From contig VSJF01000007.1 of the NCBI GenBank assembly GCA_009739215.1, positions 496,001 to 560,000 on the forward strand: 64,000 bases of DNA, in the 5' to 3' direction. Of this stretch, positions 22,171 through 35,100 are shown piece by piece (position 1 is the stretch's first letter; each line of letters opens with the position of its first letter). The notes beneath the pieces are model-generated. The model was not told where the DNA came from and made no database searches. It saw only the letters and a list, made by a program, of their open reading frames with translations. Source of the stretch: Floccularia luteovirens. Taxonomy: Eukaryota; Basidiomycota; Agaricomycetes; Agaricales; Squamanitaceae. The translations under genes were made by a program, and so were the position numbers.

Positions 22171-24696
22171 CTACGCAGAAGCAGGACAACCTCCACACAG
22201 TCCAGCTCCACAGCCCCAACAGCTGACAACACCAACCCCTAAAGTCCGTAGGATAAGCGAGACAATGCTGACAACACCCTCTCCAAGAACAAATCCACTG
22301 GCTATAACCACCAACCTAATGTCACTGCCATCTTTCGCATACTTCGTGTGATACACGTGTTCCATGATCCCTCCAATCAAGCGGGCAATTGAAAAAGAAG
22401 GCGTGTTGAGAAACCCTATTGCAAATGCGACACCAGAAGGTATCCACTTAGCATAGCGCATCTGCCGATGAGAGGCATATGTCTTTCCAGCTGAAAGAAG
22501 CCCGAAACCGGCTGCAAAGACTGTCATGAAAAATGCACTTTTTTCCGGTATTTGACCGTCGCCTGCGAAATAGAAATTGGTATTTTAGAAAAAATAGAAA
22601 AATATGATTCTTACGAAGAAGTCTGGCAAGGCTGAGCCACACATATGCTGTCGGTGCCGGGAACGAAGGTCCTGGGATAACATACGCTCGGTTGTAAAGA
22701 GTGTATGCAGTTGTTGTTACTAGTATGGACACTGAGGAGCCAATCAACTGACCAAAAAACTGTGCTCTGGGTGAGGCATGACATAAATGGCCCGTTTTTA
22801 GGTCCTGCATTAAGTCACCAGCTCTATTCAAAGTTAGTTTGATTAAAGAAGATTGGAGTTGCACCTACTGCTGGGCCCCTGCTTCGGCAACGCCACCTGC
22901 TATGATGTTCGCAACAATGTTCCCAGGTTGAACCCATGCGAAAAAAAGTTGGGAAACCTTGCCAAGGCCAGAGACTGGATTGAGGTCGGTTTCGCCTAAA
23001 GCTCGCACGCTACAATCATATTAGTGGAAGTAGTAAAAGGTAAATGGGGAAGTTACCCTATCACGCTCAACATTCCTCCGAGAATAAACCCGAGTACTGT
23101 AGCCCAAGGTTTAATTCCTTCGTTTCCGAATACAACCCATACGAGAAATGTCCCGATCACCAAACTAGCTAACAGTCCACATACGACCCAGCTAAGGGGA
23201 ACAAGTCTATCTTCTGTTTCTGTCTCACGACTTTCCCGTTCGCTTGATGTGTCCATAGCTGAATAACCCCTACGACTCTTCTTTATGATATCCATGAAGT
23301 ATTCGATGGCGACAGGAAAGAGCGAAACCAGACTGTCTGCACACATGATTCCTAATGATATCCATAAGATCCAGCCACGTGCACCATTCGACATATCGCC
23401 AACTGGTCCAGGTGCCCATCCAGAAAATTTTGATATTGGTGATAATACTGCCCAACCTACAAGCATACCCTTGACGTTCATGAGCAAAATATGTATTATA
23501 TGGATTATTTTGCCCTTACAAGGTTCATGCTCAGTGTGGTTGGGAAACCCATTATAATACCTGAACATCGTCAACATGAATTCAGGAGTAATTTTGAAGC
23601 TCAAACCTTGTCCGACGTAAGATAGACTTGGGGTGAAGTACCACAACCATTCTTTCGCCAAGTAGGTTCCAAAGATAGGTATTGTATAAATTACAGGAAA
23701 GAAGTACGAAGATAGCTGGATTGAGTTGGGTCAGTTATTGAATTGCACCGTATGGGGTTGTACATACTGTCAATAAAGCGGATATCAAGAAGCTCCATAT
23801 TAGGGCTCTCCACCCCTCGTTTTCTACGACTTCACGTTCATCTGTGTCGTGTACGTCATCATCTGTAGCAGCTGGCACGTCCCCTACTACTTCTACATTT
23901 GCGGATATTTGGTCGTCTGGCTCTAAATGTTGATATCCTTGTCTATGTCTGATTTTGGTCTCAGGAGGCGGAAGATGGTGTAAGACTGATATAAGTTGTG
24001 CTGTGGCTGTACCAGAGGGAAAAGCGAGTTGCTCTTCTATGATCTGCGGATTCTGTTAGAGTTGCCTTATACATCCAGAATCCGGACAGACGTACCACTT
24101 GTTTTCGGATCGGAGGAGATAGAAAGACCCTGATTCATATGGTTATGGGTATATATTTCTAAATTCATACAAAGTTCATACCCAAAAAATGCAACTGAAC
24201 AAGACCAAGCAACTGCCGAAAGCCAAGTCAGGTGAATAGGCGGAGACCCATCACGATCTTCGCTGAGTAATGTGAGCGCTGGTAATATGCCAACAAAACC
24301 AGCAGCGAGGGGCATTGTCCCCGTCGCGACAGCAGTGGTCTGCACAACTATGATTTCCTGTGGTGTCAAAGGCGTTGGGAGAATCCGAGAAATCAAAAAG
24401 CCGATGAGGGCAGATTGAATAGACATCCTGATCTATCAATTAGAATGATGCATCATACGGTATTGATAGAGATACACACATTGATATCCATCCTGACTGC
24501 AGCCCCAGGCTCAAGTTTGTGAAACATATCAAACACCCAATGACGAGACCCAATATGACAGCTGTAAACGTAAATTCTGGCTGAGAGCTTGGCAGCTGAC
24601 CCGAAAGAGGCCTAAAACAGGCTTCTAGAGGATGAAATCAGTAGAATATTCTACTGCAAGGGATGCACCGAAATACCTGAAGAAATTCCCTAACAT
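22171..24696 (-). CDS. OPT-family oligopeptide transporter (YSL-like clade)
   Basis: Proton-coupled importer of small peptides or metal-chelate conjugates, with about 14-16 membrane helices. Seen in order: EFTFTAVILGLVIGCLICF, the loop TNLSLGLQSGW, PLTPQEIIVVQTTAVATGTM, SPPIRKQVIIEEQLAFPSGT, a cytosolic Asp/Glu-rich loop, GWAPGPVGDMSNGARGWILW, the signature ETDLNPVSGLGK, GAQQAGDLMQDLKTGHL, and a C-terminus rich in Cys and Gly. The YSL-like clade also includes yeast YGL114W. Exon 1 is only 20 nt (ATG 24696, MLGNFF) and splices in phase to PLSGQLPSSQ. An in-frame ATG at 24855 would lengthen the N-terminus by 53 residues and is the main alternative. The gene diverges from methionyl-tRNA synthetase across a 224-bp shared promoter. 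Confidence 0.94.
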
Positions 24697-24920
24697 TGTC
24701 TTGAAGAACGTTAAGCTGGTAGATCTAACCCGGCATAGAACAAAGACTGAGTGATGTGTAAGCAACGCAGCGGAACGGGTGTGCACCGAAGCGCGTTGTT
24801 GGTCGATGTTTGGTCGAGTCAGGAGTCGACTTGTTAAGAAATCTTGTCGAGTCATCCACTGTCATCGATTACTTATCTATATAACACCTTTCATCTGTTC
24901 TTCACCTTCTAACCCAACAA
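24697..24920. promoter_or_regulatory. Shared divergent promoter, OPT transporter / methionyl-tRNA synthetase
   Basis: Only 224 bases separate the two divergent start codons (66 if the longer OPT start is used). A housekeeping gene and a transporter therefore probably share control sequence. TATCTATATAA at about 24874-24884 is TATA-like, about 40 bases before the synthetase ATG. Confidence 0.5.
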
Positions 24921-27583
24921 ATGGCCCAGAATATCAGAACAGCTGATGGTGTGCTCAGAATTATTCCGCCACCTGGTCAGTCCGCCCCGTAAGATACAAT
25001 CTAACATATGTTAAGTAGTCGGGCGCGTTAAAAATATATAAACAGGCTTCCTAAGGAAGGTGAAAGGAATGTTTTAATTACATCCGCACTACCATATTGT
25101 AATAACGTACCCCATCTTGGTGAGTTTCTCATAACTATATCTCGCCCTTTGTACTCACATACGTTTAGGTAACATCATTGGAAGTACCCTGAGTGCCGAT
25201 GTCTTTAGTCGGTATGTTGTAATTCAATTCGTGATTCTCTTATTCAAGTTAATAACACTTTTGTGCTGCAGATATAACCGTATGTCTCGATTGAGCTGTA
25301 CTTCGGATTGATAAGCTTATCAAATCGCTAAGGAACACGAAATCGACGCACACTTTATATTTGTGGAACAGATGAATACGGTACCGCCACGGAAACTCAA
25401 GCCCTAAAAGAGGGTATTACACCTCTAGAACTATGTGATAAATACCACGTTCTCCACAAGGAAACATATCAGTGGTTTGACATAGGGTACATATATTTAC
25501 ATGCTTTTTCAATGCACATATCAATTTGTGATACCTATATCATAGATTCGATCATTTCGGCCGAACTTCATCACCGCTTCATACAGAGTAAGAACCGTCC
25601 CGTCAACCTGAAAATGCTTCTGATCTCTTCCTTTAGTATCTCACAGGAGATATTCCTGAATTTAGGCAAGAACGGGTATTTAGAAAAACAAAATAAGGAA
25701 CAAACTTACTGCGAAGGGTGTCCGAAATTCCTTGCGGATAGATTCGTTGAGGGAATTTGTCCTCATTGTGGATACGAAGATGCTCGCGGTGATCAATGCG
25801 ATGGTTGTAGCCGTACACTTGATGCAATAGATCTTATCAAGCCGCGTTGTCTCGTTGACAAGTCTCATATTGTTACTACAAAAATTTCCACACACATGTA
25901 TCTAAAACTCGACACAATCCAACCACGCACAGAAGAGTGGATAAGGCGCTCGTGGAAAGCGGGCAAATGGTCACCCAATGCAGTAATCAATGCAGATGGG
26001 GAGATTATTGACCCCCGGCTCAAGAATGGACTACTACCTACACCGCTAACGAGAGATCTGAAGTGGGGAGTGCCTGTCCCTATCGAAGGTGAAGATACGC
26101 ACGGAATGAGGGGCAAAGTCCTGTGTGAGTGTTTTATTCCCAAAATGAACCGAATAATGAACGTCAAGGTCCATAGATGTCTGGGTGAGTCGATAAGGCG
26201 GATAATTATTGTATTATCTTTGACCCTGTACTTCCAGTTTGACGCACCTATAGGTTACCCCAGTATTACAGCAAGCTACATACCGGAATGGAAACAATGG
26301 TGGTTCAATCCCAAAAATGTAGATTTGTATCAATTTATGGGGAAGGACAACGTTTACTTTCATACTGTATATTTCCCTTCAGTTCAACTGGGTGATGGCC
26401 GGGATTGGACCATGCTCCACCATCTATCAACCACTGGTACAGCATTCCCTATTATATGTCAATATTATCTAACTATATTCATAGAGTACCTGAATTATGA
26501 GGGCGGGAAATTCTCAAAGAGCAAGAACAGAGGAGTCTTCGGTCCAGCCGCCAAAGAAACTGGAATTCCTGCATCAGTTTGGCGATATTATCTCCTTTCA
26601 ACGAGACCGGAAACTGCAGACTCCATGTTCTCTTGGTCAGATTGTGTTAGCAGCTTTTAATGCTAATAGGGTTTATTATTGCTGATATAAAGGAATAGAT
26701 CACGGCAAACAACAATGTGCTGCTAAACAAGTGAGTTCGGCCGATATGAATTCTTCAAGTCTTGATGCTCATTCCGTTTAGCTTTGGCAATTTCATCAAT
26801 CGAATTCTGAAGTTTGTGTCGTCTCAATATAATAGTGTGATACCCGATGGGGGAGACCCACCGGGTCCTCTTTCTCCGAATGATGAACTCGATGCAGAAT
26901 TTATCTCGAATGTAAACGGTCTACTAAAAGATTATATCGACGCCATGGAGTCCGTGAAACTACGACTTGGCCTACAGACAGTCATGCTTATTTCCATTCG
27001 CGGAAACAACTATCTCCAATCGTCTGGTCTCAACAAAGCCTTGATGGTGGAAAACCCAAAGCGGTGCGCGCAGGTCATCTCGCGTGCCATTAACCTTGTG
27101 TACACTTTATCAGTCTTGATATATCCATTCATGCCTGCAACGGCCGATGCTATAATCAAACAGCTTAATGCCCCTGCACGAGCTGTTCCGGACGTCCTCT
27201 GCATCGATATCCTACCTGGTCATACGATCGGCACACCCGAACACTTGTTCAAGAAAATCGAAGAAAACATGATAGATGTCTTCAAAGCAAAGTTTGGTGG
27301 TACAGAAGGTCACCGTGAACCTACTGATGATCCCCTTAAGGCTGCTCCTGGCTCAAAACGCAAGGCAGCAGCCGCAGCAAAGAAAGACGTAGGAAAGTCG
27401 GATGGTCCCAAGTCTCCAGAAGCATTGGCCCTAGAAACTAGAGTGACTGAACAGGGTAATGTTGTTCGCGGTTTGAAAGCACAAACCCCGAAAACTGCAC
27501 AATTAGATGAAGAGATAAAGAAAGCTGTAGATATCCTGAAGCAGTTGAAACGGGATTTGGACGCTGCATTAAAAGCGTCGTAA
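24921..27583 (+). CDS. MES1: Cytosolic methionyl-tRNA synthetase with C-terminal WHEP domain
   Basis: Class I synthetase charging tRNA-Met. It starts [20 protein letters not shown] and enters the catalytic core by residue about 30: [18 protein letters not shown] (HIGH motif as HLGN), [16 protein letters not shown], a zinc-type insert with Cys pairs ([27 protein letters not shown]), [43 protein letters not shown], and the KMSKS loop as [12 protein letters not shown]. The anticodon-binding helical domain follows ([13 protein letters not shown]). After an Ala/Lys linker the last 50 residues ([27 protein letters not shown]) form a WHEP domain. There is no N-terminal GST-like domain. About a dozen introns occur, and two exons are only 8 nt. 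The ATG at 24921 gives a good phase-consistent exon 1. Confidence 0.97.
25272..25279 (+). other. 8-nt microexon of methionyl-tRNA synthetase
   Basis: ATATAACC lies between GCAG and GTATGT. With the flanking exons it completes the conserved [16 protein letters not shown]. Skipping it would shift the frame. Confidence 0.85.
26177..26184 (+). other. Second 8-nt microexon of methionyl-tRNA synthetase
   Basis: ATGTCTGG lies between CATAG and GTGAGT and supplies the YVW of the invariant VLYVWFDAPIGY. The flanking introns are 52 and 53 nt. Confidence 0.9.
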
Positions 27584-27785
27584 TTTTTTGTGATAGGAAA
27601 GGAACGCAACGAATTGAAGTGTGTACACTGTATATATGCAATGTAACAATTGATTGTCACGGGGATAATAGCCAAAATTCTTGCGAATCAAGAACGTCAC
27701 GGTCCTTTTTGTTAAGAACCATCTCACATGAACAGTCTGTGCCATGACAAAAACTTTGAATGGACGAGATCCTCAACGAAAACAA

Positions 27786-29758
27786 ATGGTTTCCGGTGTC
27801 CCTGACTTTGTCGTAAGGTTCTCAGTGTAACCTGTTTCTTTTTACTACTCCAAAGTCTTTTCTTCTGCATATAGGTTAAGAGGAAACGAAAACGCTGGGC
27901 AGTGGACCCTTGTCTCGGTTTTTATATGCTATCTGTAGTATCTTCAAGCCCACCACAAGTCCCAAATGTCGCTCAAGGAATTGAAACGCTTTCTGCTTCT
28001 AAAGTTGAACAAGAGCCGCTCCAAAGCCTCCTTCCTCTCTCATTAAATGATACTAATGAACTTTCCGCGAAGTCTCTTGGTGGAATGTCGAGCTTGGGAA
28101 CACCAACAACATTGTCAACACCGCTTCAAACTGTTGAGGACTTTCTACGCCAAACGAGCAAATCTACTGCATGTTTAAAAAAGTACACCAGGAGAAGATT
28201 GCACAACAAACCGGAATCGCATTGTCCCAACCCTACTGTGATTCGTCACTTGGGTTCGGACTCAAATGTTATGCAACTTCGATCTCGAAAGATTTATAAA
28301 CCTAACGTTGATGCTACGGACTCTGGCTCCGAAGACTCGAAAGATGGCAATGGAGTGCATATATCGAGACGAAAGAAAAGACCTGCGCTTGCTGAACGTC
28401 TGTTTAATGCAGCAGTCATGTCTTATGGAGACCCTGTTGATAGTCTTATCTCACCTAACTCTGGTAGCGATGATACGGATCGAAAGCCTCTGCATTTCAT
28501 ACCGAATATCAACCATGAAACTCCCAACTTATTGAAATGTCGATGGTCGATGGTCAATCCTAAGAAGACAGCCCCATTTAGAACTTCAGTATTTTCTGCT
28601 AGCAAGAACGTCCAACTCACTAATTCTAGGCCATTGACGGAAGGTATCAAACTAATCGATGCACCTTTGAAAAAAATCGGCGCAGCAATAAACATAAATC
28701 TACCGAAGCACCAGAAGACAATCAAGCCTTCCCACCGCCCTCCTCTCGTGTTTGTGCCTGTAAAAGAAGCAGTGTCTAGTAGACCACGACACAGATGCAG
28801 GTGAGCTAACATATTGCTGGGTTGTCTCTCATTTTTTTTGTTATTCAGGATAGCATTTAGGAAAATAGAGTCTAGTCCTAGCCCTAATGCATATAAAGCC
28901 ATTCCTTCCGCCCAATTCGGACACATTCATTCAACTCCTACTCTCTTAATGTCGTCTGCAACAACTGAGGATATTTTGGTGCCATGTGTTAGCACAATTT
29001 CTTCGCCTGATATCGTTTCCACCGTCACTATTACACAACAAAAGGATTCTCGCTCACTATCTCGCTTCTCCGACTTCGCATCTAGCTACTCAAAAACACA
29101 GGCATCCAAAATATGGAACAAAAAACATGCGGATATGCTGATGGAAGAAAATGTAACTACAAGTCCAATTGGCTCCCGTAAGGGCCACAGCCATCCAATT
29201 CTACTCCGAAATGATCACATACCTTACACGAAGAGGATGAATCTTCAGCCAAACAAAGTTCAAAAGGATCCAGGAAAAGCACTCAAACCGATCGCGTCCC
29301 TTTTGAATGGATTTATGGAGACTGCGAGGAGCATTCATAGATCCATGCCTGATGAACTTCTTACAATTCAGCCTCGCAATCAGTCTTCTTTGCAAGGGAA
29401 AGTATCTATTCCTTATGCCACGACTACGAGTCGTTCAAACCATTCCCTTCGAAGGTTGAGAACAGTCATTCTTTCGAATTCGCAGACTCCGATCAGGCCC
29501 TCATTCAGGAATACGGCTCAATCTGGCGAACAAGGACGCGGCAATACAGCTCTGACTCGTTCCATCTCCCACGGCTCCAAGAGATTACTTGCTACACCAG
29601 CGCTTTCGGTGAAGGAATCTGCATACATCACTCCGAAATGGAAGCCAATCAGATGCAGTTTAGTACCTAGTAGTTGCAATAGTAATCTCAGCTTGGACTT
29701 TGACTGTGATGCGATGTCTTCGCCCAATTACGACATGGCCACGATGCAAATAAGTTGA
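27786..29758 (+). CDS. Unrecognised Ser-rich, probably nuclear protein
   Basis: I do not recognise the family. Three exons join in frame to 620 codons: 27786-27812 (MVSGVPDFV), 27875-28800 and 28849-29758. The 27-nt first exon splices to VKRKRKRWAVDPCLGFY, a basic stretch that could be a nuclear localisation signal. The rest is disordered: Ser/Thr/Pro-rich with basic patches (KKYTRRRLHNK, SRRKKRPALAERLFNA, MQLRSRKIYKPN). SHPILLRNDHIPYTKR is one of the few stretches that looks conserved. There are no transmembrane segments or signal peptide. The long uninterrupted second and third frames and in-phase splice sites support a real gene. It starts 200 bases after methionyl-tRNA synthetase on the same strand. 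Confidence 0.72.
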
Positions 29759-30751
29759 AATCTAAAGCCCGACCCCGAATGCTACGTGTAACTCTTTACC
29801 GGTTACCTCTTCCAACTTTCCAATAAAAATCCATGGTGGCATTGAAAGAATGTATAGGTCCGCAGTTCCTCCGCTTTTCTGGCACAATCAGGTGCCGGCT
29901 ATCACTCAATTCAGTTACTTATGGATCAGATCACGTATGCCATGACAAATCTTACAGGATTGCAGTTTGAGAAGACTCCAGGCGCATGTGCTCAGCGATG
30001 GAAATACGTATCAGAAATCCTTGTACCCATTCCCCTGATACTTGTCTCCCTTTCAGCACAATAAATGATCGCCGTTTCTCGCCAGAATTGATGTGTCCTG
30101 CAACGTTATGATCCCAATTACAATCAGTCCGTAAAGTTTACATTTGTATCCTCGGATCTGTACCTTCGGGATGGTTTACACGTGTTGAGAGAAGGGGGGA
30201 ACCTCTTATATAGTGATATGTACACAGAAACAATAATGAAACCGAGATCCAAGAAATCTGCTATCAAGCTTCACGGGAGTGATGTTTTGAGGAGTCTCAT
30301 CAAGAAGCTCAAATATGCGTGGAAAGCAACGCGGCATGACGACGTCAACGGTACATGTTGGGAAAGACAGCAGGAATAAATGACCTCATTTTCTTTCCTT
30401 TGCTCCACCACTGATAAACGATTACGTCGAATGGATTGTTCTAGATGTATAATAAACTATTGGAGTGATTATAGACTGACAGTATCTGATTGTCCAAGAC
30501 TGGTAAGTTGAAAAGGTTATGCAAAATAAACGAAACAGAGGCCAATGATTATCGATTGGTCTTTTGACATCATCTACCTGGGTCCCACATGGTATCCATC
30601 ATGCAACTATGTATTACATATATCAAAAGGTTGCCAGGTCTTACAATACGTATGGAATTGTCTAGATAATGCAGGAAAAGTAAAAAGGAAGAAAAAAAAA
30701 ACTTGTATCATCAAAATGGCAATAGTAACAATGAATAATTATATATGCTTA
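29759..30751. other. Intergenic between convergent genes
   Basis: Nearly 1 kb between two convergent genes. Small plus-strand frames at 30182-30379 and 30545-30919 show no family resemblance or splice support. An A-run lies at about 30694-30702. Confidence 0.55.
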
Positions 30752-31665
30752 TCAGGACTCTCCGGATCTCGAACGGGCCTCTACTCGATAACATCGCATG
30801 TTGGGGTATCTCAATACGAGCCTTTGATCGCTCATAACAGCACGAATCTCCTCAAACTGGACATACGGGAAGAAAGAAAAAAAAATTTGTTCGTGAGATT
30901 TCCAGACGCTCATCGCTGACAACTTACTTTGGTTCCTTCTGGTAACGGCAGTGTCCTATGAAATATTCTTTCCACACGCTCCCTCATCACAACGCCGTCT
31001 TCCTCCCATTCTGAGACTTCTATTGTTTCCCAAGTAACAACGAGGCGATTTCTTTGAAAGCTGAGATGAATATCCTGCTTTCCAATCTCAGGTGGCATCT
31101 CAAACGTTGCTACAATCGAGCGCCCATCTGTTGATTCTCGAAAGTTTGATCTGGATTACAACCTATGTAAATCGAAAAATGTCCTAAAAAAAGATTTGAG
31201 AGAATGGACAACTCACATGGATTTTTGTTTCACAAGAGATTTGGGAACAGATGCTTGTGATTCAACCAATGGGATCTGCATGCTGGGTTGCTCCAAGGAG
31301 CGTGACTCATTGTACTGGACCTCTTCGAGAGATTGTACTTTGGGACGCTCCTTTGCCATCTTGCGTTCCTTTTCCTGCCGGATGGTACCCCAGATTTGAT
31401 CAAGAGAAATAGCATCCGGTGGGAGTTCTTGGGGGGTATCATCGATCGTGGATGAGGCGATGTTATGGTGGTTGTACAGTGGGTTTGGGGCGTATGCGTA
31501 GTTCATGTTTGGTTCGTCGAGAGATGTATCGACTGGTGAGAGTGGATATTCGATTCCAGTGACGGCAGCGGTAACCGGTGAAGACTGTGGCTCTCTTCCA
31601 GGAGGTCTCCCTGAAGAGCCTTGCGGGGCAAGGTGTTCCCTGCGGCTAAGACCATAGGCCCGCAT
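30752..31665 (-). CDS. HSP20-like (alpha-crystallin fold) protein
   Basis: Three exons. Exon 1 starts MRAYGLSRREHLAPQG at 31665 and encodes a disordered N-terminal arm of about 150 residues, ending SLVKQKS. Exon 2 carries the beta-sandwich: NFRESTDGRSIVATFEMP, EIGKQDIHLSFQRNRLVVTW, then ERVERIFHRTLPLPEGTK. Exon 3 (30856-30752) ends FEEIRAVMSDQRLVLRYPNM and a short Arg/Ser tail. The order and the LPLPEGTK..F..I.A.....L.L block match the alpha-crystallin domain of small heat-shock proteins, in a basidiomycete variant with a long N-terminal arm. The role is probably a holdase chaperone or a non-stress HSP20-fold protein. I found no clear heat-shock element upstream. Confidence 0.8.
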
Positions 31666-32184
31666 TGTATTAGTTTACGAAATAAAGCAGGATGTTAGAA
31701 GGCAAGGTTGTGTTTCAGACGTATACTCGGGTGATGAAAAGATAAGGAGGATGCTCGGATGTATACCCAAGGCTTTAAATCAAATAAGGGTCGGGGACAT
31801 ATTGGTTGCCTTGTGTCACTCACGAGGATGTGGGTTTGAGGAAGGACGGAACAGGCAGTACAATACGGGGATACCGGAAGGCAGTCAGTTAATAAACTGA
31901 TTTGAGCGAAAGAATTCGAGCAAAGTCCACAGCTGTCGGATCATCAGGTCTTCGCCAGTTCTGCCAGGTTCTGCCTCGCTGAAAACATGAGGCTTATCCT
32001 CTCTCTCGCCGTAAATGGCAACTATTCACCCAAGTCGAGTCCTGCCTCTTATGTCACGCGAGGCTATGTATCTATTCTACCTATTGTTTAACATCCCCGT
32101 GGCCTAGCTGCCACCAACACTGCAAGCCCCATTCCACTATCCTGAAACACCTGCCTCAGGCTCTAGTCAAATCAGCTTGTGGTA
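31666..32184. other. Intergenic, HSP20-like promoter
   Basis: About 520 bases. At 31950-31980 the sequence TTCTGCCAGG appears twice in succession. No supported coding frame. Confidence 0.5.
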
Positions 32185-35100
32185 TCACGTTGGACGCTTG
32201 AACTTCTTGTTCGTATATCCTGCTGTACTTCGCCCCATGCCCAATCTTCGTTTCACGCCAGCACTGTCTCCTAGTACCATGGTTGTTGGTAAATCTGCTT
32301 GTGTAGATACTGCGATATCGATATTATTTTGATTCGTCAACGGCATTGCCAAATGAGCCAATGTGTGATTACTCTGTGCGGCAGGATTAATTGAATCGGA
32401 TACTAGCACATTCGTGTTGATGTTCGAATGAGCAATTAGAACCTGGGGGTTGCTTGGCCGAGTAAACGTGGTATTTATAGACTGGTAGGAGGCCGAAGGT
32501 ATAGTCTCCAACCCGTTTCTATCAGTTGTAGATAGCTCTGTTGAAAACATTATCCCAGTCGATCTTTCCAGATTCTTTCGTCTTTTTTCACTTGATATTG
32601 ATGTTAGACTTCTCAAAATGCAAAATGGTCTTTTGGTTGACGAACAATTCTGCAACACTACGTAAAACTTCTTCTTCATCAGGTAATGGTCGATTTAGTA
32701 CTTTAGAAATCACAGAACGGTTGCTGACTGTGAAAATAGGTAAAGTCTGTGAAAACACCTCCTAGAAAGAATCAGTAGCACTTCATTCTGTATGTGATTG
32801 ACATTGCCTACAGGATGCTTTCGTACAACGTCCGAAATGAACTCCGATGGCTCTTTATGTTTTGTTTCTCCTGCCACTGTCCTTTTTTCCACATGACATA
32901 GGTACAAAATTGCTTGTGCTCGTGTGCAAGCTACGTAAAGCAGCCTTCTATGTGATAAGTTCATCGTGTGATCATTAGCAACTGACAGAAAGACATGGCA
33001 TTTACAGAATGTCACCTTTCTTCTTCCACATCGTCAGCCCTGTATGACGGAAGTATTCCCTGTTCAACTATTGCAAGTCAGCCGAATTTCAATACAGTGG
33101 GGTGATTATTCTCACCTGCGGGTAACATTACAATAGGCCACTCTAAGCCTTTTGCGGCATGGCACGTAGAGATCGTCACTTTCTGATCCAAGTCATAAGT
33201 AATCGATATTTCTTGTCAGAACTGACAATATAGACCTCGTTGGCACTCTTTTGACTATCACCTTCTGATGATAACATCGAAGCTTGCAGGAACGTCCTCA
33301 GAGGGGTTTCCCTGATTCCATATCTATTTCAGTAGAGCTTCGCGCAAAGCCTTATGAAATTCTCACCACTCATTACTCGCACTGTCATCCTTGACAGAAA
33401 TAGAATCTACAGATTCAGCCCAACCAGTCTCTACTTCACTAGCAAAACTTATTAGTTCTTGGATGTTTTCCCATCGACTTTCTGTGTCGTGTACTGTTTT
33501 CTTCAAGTGTTCACGATATTCGATAAGGTCTATTAACTCGCGTATCAGATTAGACGGCAGCATTCCCTGTTCATGTCAAACATTGAGATGCGTCAGGCAG
33601 CTTTGATGTTGATGGGACCTGCCTTTTGTGCAGAGCTTCGTAGTGTTCGCACTGTCTTAACAAAACTTTGCAACTTCTGCTTCACAGGCGGTTTGACATC
33701 GGGTGCGTGGCCATCGTATATCCCCTCAATGACTTCGAAATGGGACATGCCCGTTTTCTCAGCCCTGGAGGCAATATTACTCAACGTCTGGCCATCACGT
33801 TTAGTATGTCTTCACACCAGTTTCTACACCCAAACCTTCTGTCCTATACCACGCGTTGGTACGTTTACGGCACGTGTAAATGCAGGGGCGAAAAAAGGGT
33901 TGTCAACAAGCTGTAAATAAGCAAGCAGGTCTTTGATCTATTACGGATCGACTCAGGGTGTTTCTTTCATCTGAAAGATAACATTGACTCACTTCGAGGC
34001 TCTCAAAAAATTTGTGACCACCAAGAACTCGGTTCGGAATTCCCTCTTTCTGTAGGGCACTTTCTATTGCCCGAGATAATGATGTAGTGCGAACTAGACT
34101 TTGCGTTGAATTCATGAAACTGCGGGAAACAAGAAATTAAAACGTACGAAGAATCGCAAAATCCCTATAATTCAATACACCCCCCATATTTGCTACAACT
34201 CGTTTGATCTCGGTCGCGATAAATGCTGCTTCTTCGCTTTCTGATCGAAACGAACGCAAGACTGGTACAAAGCCTATGGGGTGCGATGTACGTAGCGTTT
34301 TTTGTATGCGGGCCTTATCTGTGGTTTTTATTATTATGATAAATGTGTTTTGATAAGAAGATACATAACGAGAGTACCTTGGTCAACAATCGTGAGGCTA
34401 GTTCTGACGATGGCATTTGTGGATCGGTAGTTTTCTTCCAAGAATATTTGTTCCGTCGAAGGGAAACCTAATAAATCACTTGGTAAGCATAACTCCTCGG
34501 GGGCTATGTTTGATTCGTACGCTTTTGCATCCTGCCAAGATTTTCAGTTTCAGCGGAGCGCCAACCATAAACTAGTTTCAAACATTGAGAAACGTAAGTT
34601 ATTTGATAAATAGGAATGGCTTACTCGACTGATCAGGATCACCAACAATAGTCACGCAGCCAGACATTGCAAGGGATTTCATCAGTTCATATTGGATGAT
34701 GCTGGTGTCCTGACTGGATAATATTGTAGCCGGGAAGAGAATAAACACCACGGGACTCACAACTCATCCACAAGCACATGTCGACACCAGGAGACTGCTT
34801 GTTCATGTTGAGAAAAGAGCTTCAAGCCATACAGAAGCAGGTCATCGAAATCGAAAGAATTGCATTTCTTCAGTGCTTCCTCATATCCTTCATAGACATC
34901 CACCACAACCTGCATGCTTTCTCCAACAAGACCAAATGGCGTGGTTTGTTCTCCATTTTTTGAGATTGCCTTCTTTACAGTCCGAGGTTTGACTATGTAA
35001 GCCCTGAAATCTGATGCCGTAAGACCCATCAATTTAGCTTTTGAGATGGTAGAAGCTATGATGTTCTCTTTCAGAATATTTCTCGAGGGGTTGTCCTGTT

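Noticed and set aside
30182..30379. 65-residue basic peptide frame
   Set aside because: Short, isolated, between convergent genes and without family resemblance.
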